From contig NZ_OAOF01000006.1 of assembly GCF_900205965.1 (NCBI RefSeq), positions 62,001-126,000 on the forward strand: a stretch of 64,000 nt of DNA, written 5' to 3'. Within the stretch, counting starts at the first letter, position 1, and the number at the start of each line of letters is the position of its first letter. Shown here piece after piece: positions 60,799-64,000 of the stretch. The position numbers were made by a program, and so were the translations under genes. This DNA comes from Lacrimispora amygdalina. Lineage in GTDB: Bacteria > Bacillota > Clostridia > Lachnospirales > Lachnospiraceae. The notes under the pieces are model-generated. The model had not been told where the DNA came from and ran no database searches. It saw nothing but the letters and a program-made list of their open reading frames with translations.

Positions 60799-62100
60799 TT
60801 GAATGATTTATATGAATTGATTAAACCATTCTTAAGTCAAACTATATTAACCAAATATAAGTTCGGTTATGCCGGGGAGGTATATATTGAAACTGATAAG
60901 TTTGAAGAAGAATATAACCAATATCTTCCGATTTTAGCGAAGTATTTTAGCCTTAAAAAACCATTTTACTGTAACAGAAATTACACTTATTATTCAACGG
61001 ATTTAATTGAAACAGCAGATTTAGTGAAAAATATAGCTTTAGATGCACCGATAATTATAAATTTAGAATTATCGTATGATAATAAAAGATATATTGTATT
61101 CTCACTTACGGAATATATGTTATCATGTGTAGCAAAATTAGTTGGTGTCATATTCTGTTATACATCTTTAAATTGTAACTATTATAAAGCGCTTAAAGAA
61201 TACCTGATAGACTTAACTGATTATATAACTCAAATTATTTTTAATGAAGACCTAACTCAATTTCCACCTTTATCTTTTGCCTTAATTGATAGTATAATAT
61301 CGGATATGAAGAAACTTAATATTTCCTACGTCCGAGAATATTCGGAGATGGACAATATTCTGATTATGTTTATTACTTACTTTGCATTATGTGATTATGT
61401 TGGAGAATACGATATTATCATTTCACCTTTGCAAGGAGCCGCGCTGATACCACCATTTTTTATATCAATGCAGAAATATATAAATATCATGAATGGGTGT
61501 TCCTGCCTGGCAGGTTATGATTATGTTAGGTTCTCAAAATATGATAATAATCATTATTGTGAATTATCTCTGCCTGAACAGGTGAGTTTACTAAGTACTC
61601 AATACCCGGAGAATATGAATATTTTATTGATAGATGATAATACAGGTACTGGAACTACCTTAAAATCTATTAAACAGGAATTGCTGAAGTTTTTTAATAA
61701 TATTTCTACTGGTGCAATAGAGTATTATTGGGAGGGAAAAGTTTTTAGAGCTGATTACCAGGCGTTTCAACTAGATGAGATAGATTTAATAACGCCCCTT
61801 TGCTATAGATATTTTAGAATACTTGAGGAGCATTTAGAAATCCTTAAGAATGAAAAGGATATTAACTTTCGATATGATGTAGTCAGGTTTAATAAAATTA
61901 ATATGATTTATGAAGAAATTGACTATTATTTATATATAAATAGCATGTGCTTAGAAACTTCAACAAAAACAAAAATTCTTAGTATTTATGAGAGGATCCA
62001 TGATATTATGGAAATTCTCTCAAAAAATAACCCTTTTTGTTTAATGGCAGATGGAGTAGAAAACAAACATATAGATACGAAACAGATAGCATTTGCTTAA
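60799..62100 (+). CDS. Phosphoribosyltransferase-like protein of unknown function
   Basis: A 433-residue cytoplasmic protein, strongly AT-rich in coding sequence. Residues about 213-310 contain DIIISPLQGAALIPPFFIS and ILLIDDNTGTGTTLKSI, the PRPP-binding loop pattern of class I phosphoribosyltransferases (compare VDDxxTTGxT). The flanking regions (1-200 and 320-433) are not recognised, so this is not a known nucleotide-salvage enzyme. The TTG start at 60799 follows AGAGAGGTG. It is 10 nt upstream of the oxidoreductase gene and probably in one operon with it. The role could be in a nucleotide-derived small-molecule pathway, but nothing in the sequence proves this. Confidence 0.72.
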   Translation: MNDLYELIKPFLSQTILTKYKFGYAGEVYIETDKFEEEYNQYLPILAKYFSLKKPFYCNRNYTYYSTDLIETADLVKNIALDAPIIINLELSYDNKRYIVFSLTEYMLSCVAKLVGVIFCYTSLNCNYYKALKEYLIDLTDYITQIIFNEDLTQFPPLSFALIDSIISDMKKLNISYVREYSEMDNILIMFITYFALCDYVGEYDIIISPLQGAALIPPFFISMQKYINIMNGCSCLAGYDYVRFSKYDNNHYCELSLPEQVSLLSTQYPENMNILLIDDNTGTGTTLKSIKQELLKFFNNISTGAIEYYWEGKVFRADYQAFQLDEIDLITPLCYRYFRILEEHLEILKNEKDINFRYDVVRFNKINMIYEEIDYYLYINSMCLETSTKTKILSIYERIHDIMEILSKNNPFCLMADGVENKHIDTKQIAFA

Positions 62101-62110
62101 GGAGGGCTCT

Positions 62111-63175
62111 ATGACTAAAATTAGATATGCTATTATTGGAAATGGATTCCGGGCAATGGCTTTTTTAAGAATAGGCCTTGTTCTATCTGCACAATTTGAA
62201 GTGACTTCTGTTTTATTTCGAAATAAAGAGAAAGCAGCCAAATTTTCCCAAACATATTCTGTTCCAACAGCTTTGACCATAGAGGAATGCTTATCTGCAA
62301 ATCCTGATTTTGTGGTGATAGCGATTGGAAGGGATGGAAATCCGGAGATGATAAAAAGGTTAATCCCTTATGGCATTCCAATGTTAGTAGAGACACCGCC
62401 TGCCATGAATTTAAATGACCTTCATTCCCTGTGGCACATTTCTATAAAACAAGGTGCCAGAATTCAGATCGCGGAACAGTATTTTTTACAGCCGCTTTAT
62501 GAGGCGAGATTAATGGCTCTAAAAAAAGGAATATTAGGCGAGGTTCATAACTTATCCATATCCTGGGCTCATGACTATCATGGAGTCAGCTTAATCCGGA
62601 AACTGTTAGGAGTTGGATTTGAAAAAGCTCAAATAACTGGTAAAAACTATCAATTTCCTGTGACGGTCACTGATTCCAGAGATGGAATTAAGACAGATGG
62701 AGAGGTCGTTATGGCTGACCGGTCAAGATACACCATAGAATTTGAAAGCGGAAAAGTAGCTTTTTATGATTTTGCGTCCAATGTACAATACCGTTCCAAG
62801 ATCCGTACCCGCCATATCAATATACAAGGGGTTCGAGGGGAAATGGATGATGATATTGTACGCAGCTTGACCAAAGATAATCAGCCGTTAGTTCAAACCT
62901 TTCAGATAACCCAGGATATTAATACAATGTCTACCTATTCCATTAATCTTGGTGGTGAATGCCTCTATAGGAATCTTTTTGCAAGGGAACGACTTACGGA
63001 TGATGAAGTTGCTATGTTACGCTGCCTTTTAGGAATGAAAGAATATCTCCTGACCGGTAACAGCTTTTATTCCTTTGCAGAGGGATGTCAGGATAACTAT
63101 TTTTTCTTATTGATGCAGGAGGCTCTGAAACAGCCGTACGCAGTTTTTAAAACAGAAGTTCAGCCATGGAATTAG
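62111..63175 (+). CDS. Gfo/Idh/MocA family oxidoreductase lacking the usual catalytic Lys
   Basis: A 354-residue protein with an N-terminal Rossmann fold (RYAIIGNGFRAMAF, Gly10 and Gly12) and a C-terminal alpha/beta domain typical of Gfo/Idh/MocA dehydrogenases. In the motif that is normally EKP, it reads ETP at residues 94-96 (VETPPAMN), so the catalytic Lys is absent. It may be a reductase with altered chemistry or a non-catalytic relative. ATG 62111 has AAGGAGGG directly upstream. It lies 10 nt after the PRTase-like gene and 22 nt before the AraC regulator. Confidence 0.85.
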   Translation: MTKIRYAIIGNGFRAMAFLRIGLVLSAQFEVTSVLFRNKEKAAKFSQTYSVPTALTIEECLSANPDFVVIAIGRDGNPEMIKRLIPYGIPMLVETPPAMNLNDLHSLWHISIKQGARIQIAEQYFLQPLYEARLMALKKGILGEVHNLSISWAHDYHGVSLIRKLLGVGFEKAQITGKNYQFPVTVTDSRDGIKTDGEVVMADRSRYTIEFESGKVAFYDFASNVQYRSKIRTRHINIQGVRGEMDDDIVRSLTKDNQPLVQTFQITQDINTMSTYSINLGGECLYRNLFARERLTDDEVAMLRCLLGMKEYLLTGNSFYSFAEGCQDNYFFLLMQEALKQPYAVFKTEVQPWN

Positions 63176-63197
63176 TTATGGAAAGTAGGTTGTTGGT

Positions 63198-63962
63198 ATG
63201 AAGAATATGATTAATTTTTATGAAAAAAATTCAATAGAAATTTTATTTGCCAATAGTAACCATAACTTTCCGTTACATAGCCATGAAAGTTTTTGTTTTG
63301 GTATTATAGAGGAGGGCGAAGTAGATTTTACAATTAATGGGAAATCAAGGTTGCTTTATCCGGGTAATGCTTATATTATTCCTTCTAATGTAGGAGTAAT
63401 CATTCAGGCGGAAAAACGATATCGGTATATTACCATTTGTATAAAGAATGATTGGAAAGAACAATTGAAATATCTGGAATTCAATGATTATTTCCTTACA
63501 TTTCCATCTTCGGAAGTCATACATAAGATGTGTGTTAACTATATTACAAAGGGGTCAGCTGAAAAGTTAGTAAGATCATTAACCAATCTGATGAAGCCTG
63601 TGATTGCGGACAAGACGGAGCATCATAAGGAAAAAATAAAAAGTGGTATTGTAGAAGAAGCAAGGCGATATATTCGAAGGAATGCACATGAAAAATTCTG
63701 CCTGGACACTTTGGCAGATGCAATTCATGTATCTAAGTACTATTTAGTGAAAATATTTAAAAAAGAGATGGGTGTAACGCCAAATCAGTATTATATTCAG
63801 GCAAAAATGTATTTGGTTAAAAAAGGAATTATAGAGTATCGAAAAGAAGTAGACTTAGCAATGGAGTTGAATTTTAATGATCAAAGCCACCTATGCAATC
63901 TTTTTAAAAAACAAATGGGTATCAGTCTTCAGGATTACAAGAAGAACTTTCAGAGATTATAA
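63198..63962 (+). CDS. AraC-family transcriptional regulator with cupin sensor domain
   Basis: A 254-residue regulator with an N-terminal cupin-like ligand-binding domain (HNFPLHSHESFCFGII, GNAYIIPSNVGVII) and a C-terminal double helix-turn-helix of AraC type (LDTLADAIHVSKYYLVKIFK, then FNDQSHLCNLFKKQMGIS). Such regulators usually activate the adjacent genes in response to a small molecule. It is encoded on the same strand, 22 nt behind the oxidoreductase gene, which is less common than divergent orientation. The gene ends 38 nt before the window edge, so further members of the set may lie outside. Confidence 0.9.
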   Translation: MKNMINFYEKNSIEILFANSNHNFPLHSHESFCFGIIEEGEVDFTINGKSRLLYPGNAYIIPSNVGVIIQAEKRYRYITICIKNDWKEQLKYLEFNDYFLTFPSSEVIHKMCVNYITKGSAEKLVRSLTNLMKPVIADKTEHHKEKIKSGIVEEARRYIRRNAHEKFCLDTLADAIHVSKYYLVKIFKKEMGVTPNQYYIQAKMYLVKKGIIEYRKEVDLAMELNFNDQSHLCNLFKKQMGISLQDYKKNFQRL

Positions 63963-64000
63963 AACATGCCTCATTTTCCGTTTATGGGATCAGAATGAAA

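Noticed and set aside
1..64000. tRNA or rRNA genes, CRISPR arrays, insertion sequences, integrase or prophage genes
   Set aside because: None was recognised on reading either strand; a dedicated search could still find a small RNA.

Overview
The window looks like a chromosomal stretch of a spore-forming, moderately low-GC Clostridia member, most likely a Lachnospiraceae (Clostridium cluster XIVa or Lacrimispora-like) species. This is inferred from the endospore genes (spoIVA, yqfC, yqfD, a SpoVB-type flippase, a BofC-like protein), strong AGGAGG-type ribosome binding sites, Firmicutes-type promoters, a glmS ribozyme, and the mre-pbp2-min-rodA gene order. No rRNA, tRNA, CRISPR array, transposase or phage gene was recognised. 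Almost all genes lie on the + strand; glmS is the one clear exception.

Layout. 1-2.2 kb: end of a branched-chain amino acid ABC transporter (livM, livG, livF). 2.4-7.1 kb: spoIVA, a beta-CASP metallo-beta-lactamase, RNase H1 and an anchored LprI-like protein. 7.1-10.3 kb: a 49-residue membrane protein, alaS and rpsU. 10.4-19.5 kb: yqfC-yqfD-phoH-ybeY, a YerB-like lipoprotein, a SpoVB/MurJ-like flippase, a BofC-like gene with its own forespore-type promoter, and two flavoproteins. 19.6-22.5 kb: proB and proA enclosing a DUF896 protein and 5-formyl-THF cyclo-ligase. 22.5-24.3 kb: an ABC-F protein behind a long leader that reads as a ribosome-controlled transcription attenuator. 24.3-32.7 kb: miaB, mutS, mutL, miaA and an aluminium-resistance-family PLP enzyme. 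32.7-42.4 kb: DUF4321, radC, mreC, mreD, an enlarged PBP2, minC, minD, minE, rodA, a methylglyoxal synthase homologue with a substituted catalytic residue, and a D-Ala-D-Ala carboxypeptidase. 42.4-49.2 kb: a small P-loop protein, a HlyD-like protein, yggS, sepF, a duplicated 51-bp element, aroB, lspA, rluD and a cytidylate-kinase-like protein. 49.2-51.5 kb: glmS and its ribozyme on the minus strand. 51.5-57.5 kb: a ugp-type glycerol-3-phosphate/glycerophosphodiester uptake operon with a phosphodiesterase and a HAD phosphatase, preceded by PhoP-box-like repeats. 57.7-59.3 kb: an LCP cell-wall ligase. 59.3-64 kb: an AT-rich accessory tail with two exported proteins of unknown role and a PRTase-like / Gfo-Idh-MocA / AraC gene set.

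How the genes fit together. Much of the window serves envelope growth and division: MreC/D, PBP2 and RodA for elongation, MinCDE and SepF for septum placement, the carboxypeptidase, flippase, LCP protein and GlmS for wall precursors and assembly. A second theme is translation and RNA quality (alaS, rpsU, ybeY, miaA, miaB, rluD, the ABC-F protein), with mismatch repair embedded in it. Sporulation genes are scattered among these and carry mother-cell or forespore-type promoter matches.

The less ordinary signals are the ABC-F leader with a three-codon ORF and three mutually exclusive helices, the Pho-box-like array before ugp, the duplicated 51-bp element before aroB, the roughly 245-residue insertion in PBP2, the Glu-for-Asp change in MgsA, and the AT-rich operon at the right edge. 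All functional statements rest on reading the sequence and knowledge of the families; no database search was run.
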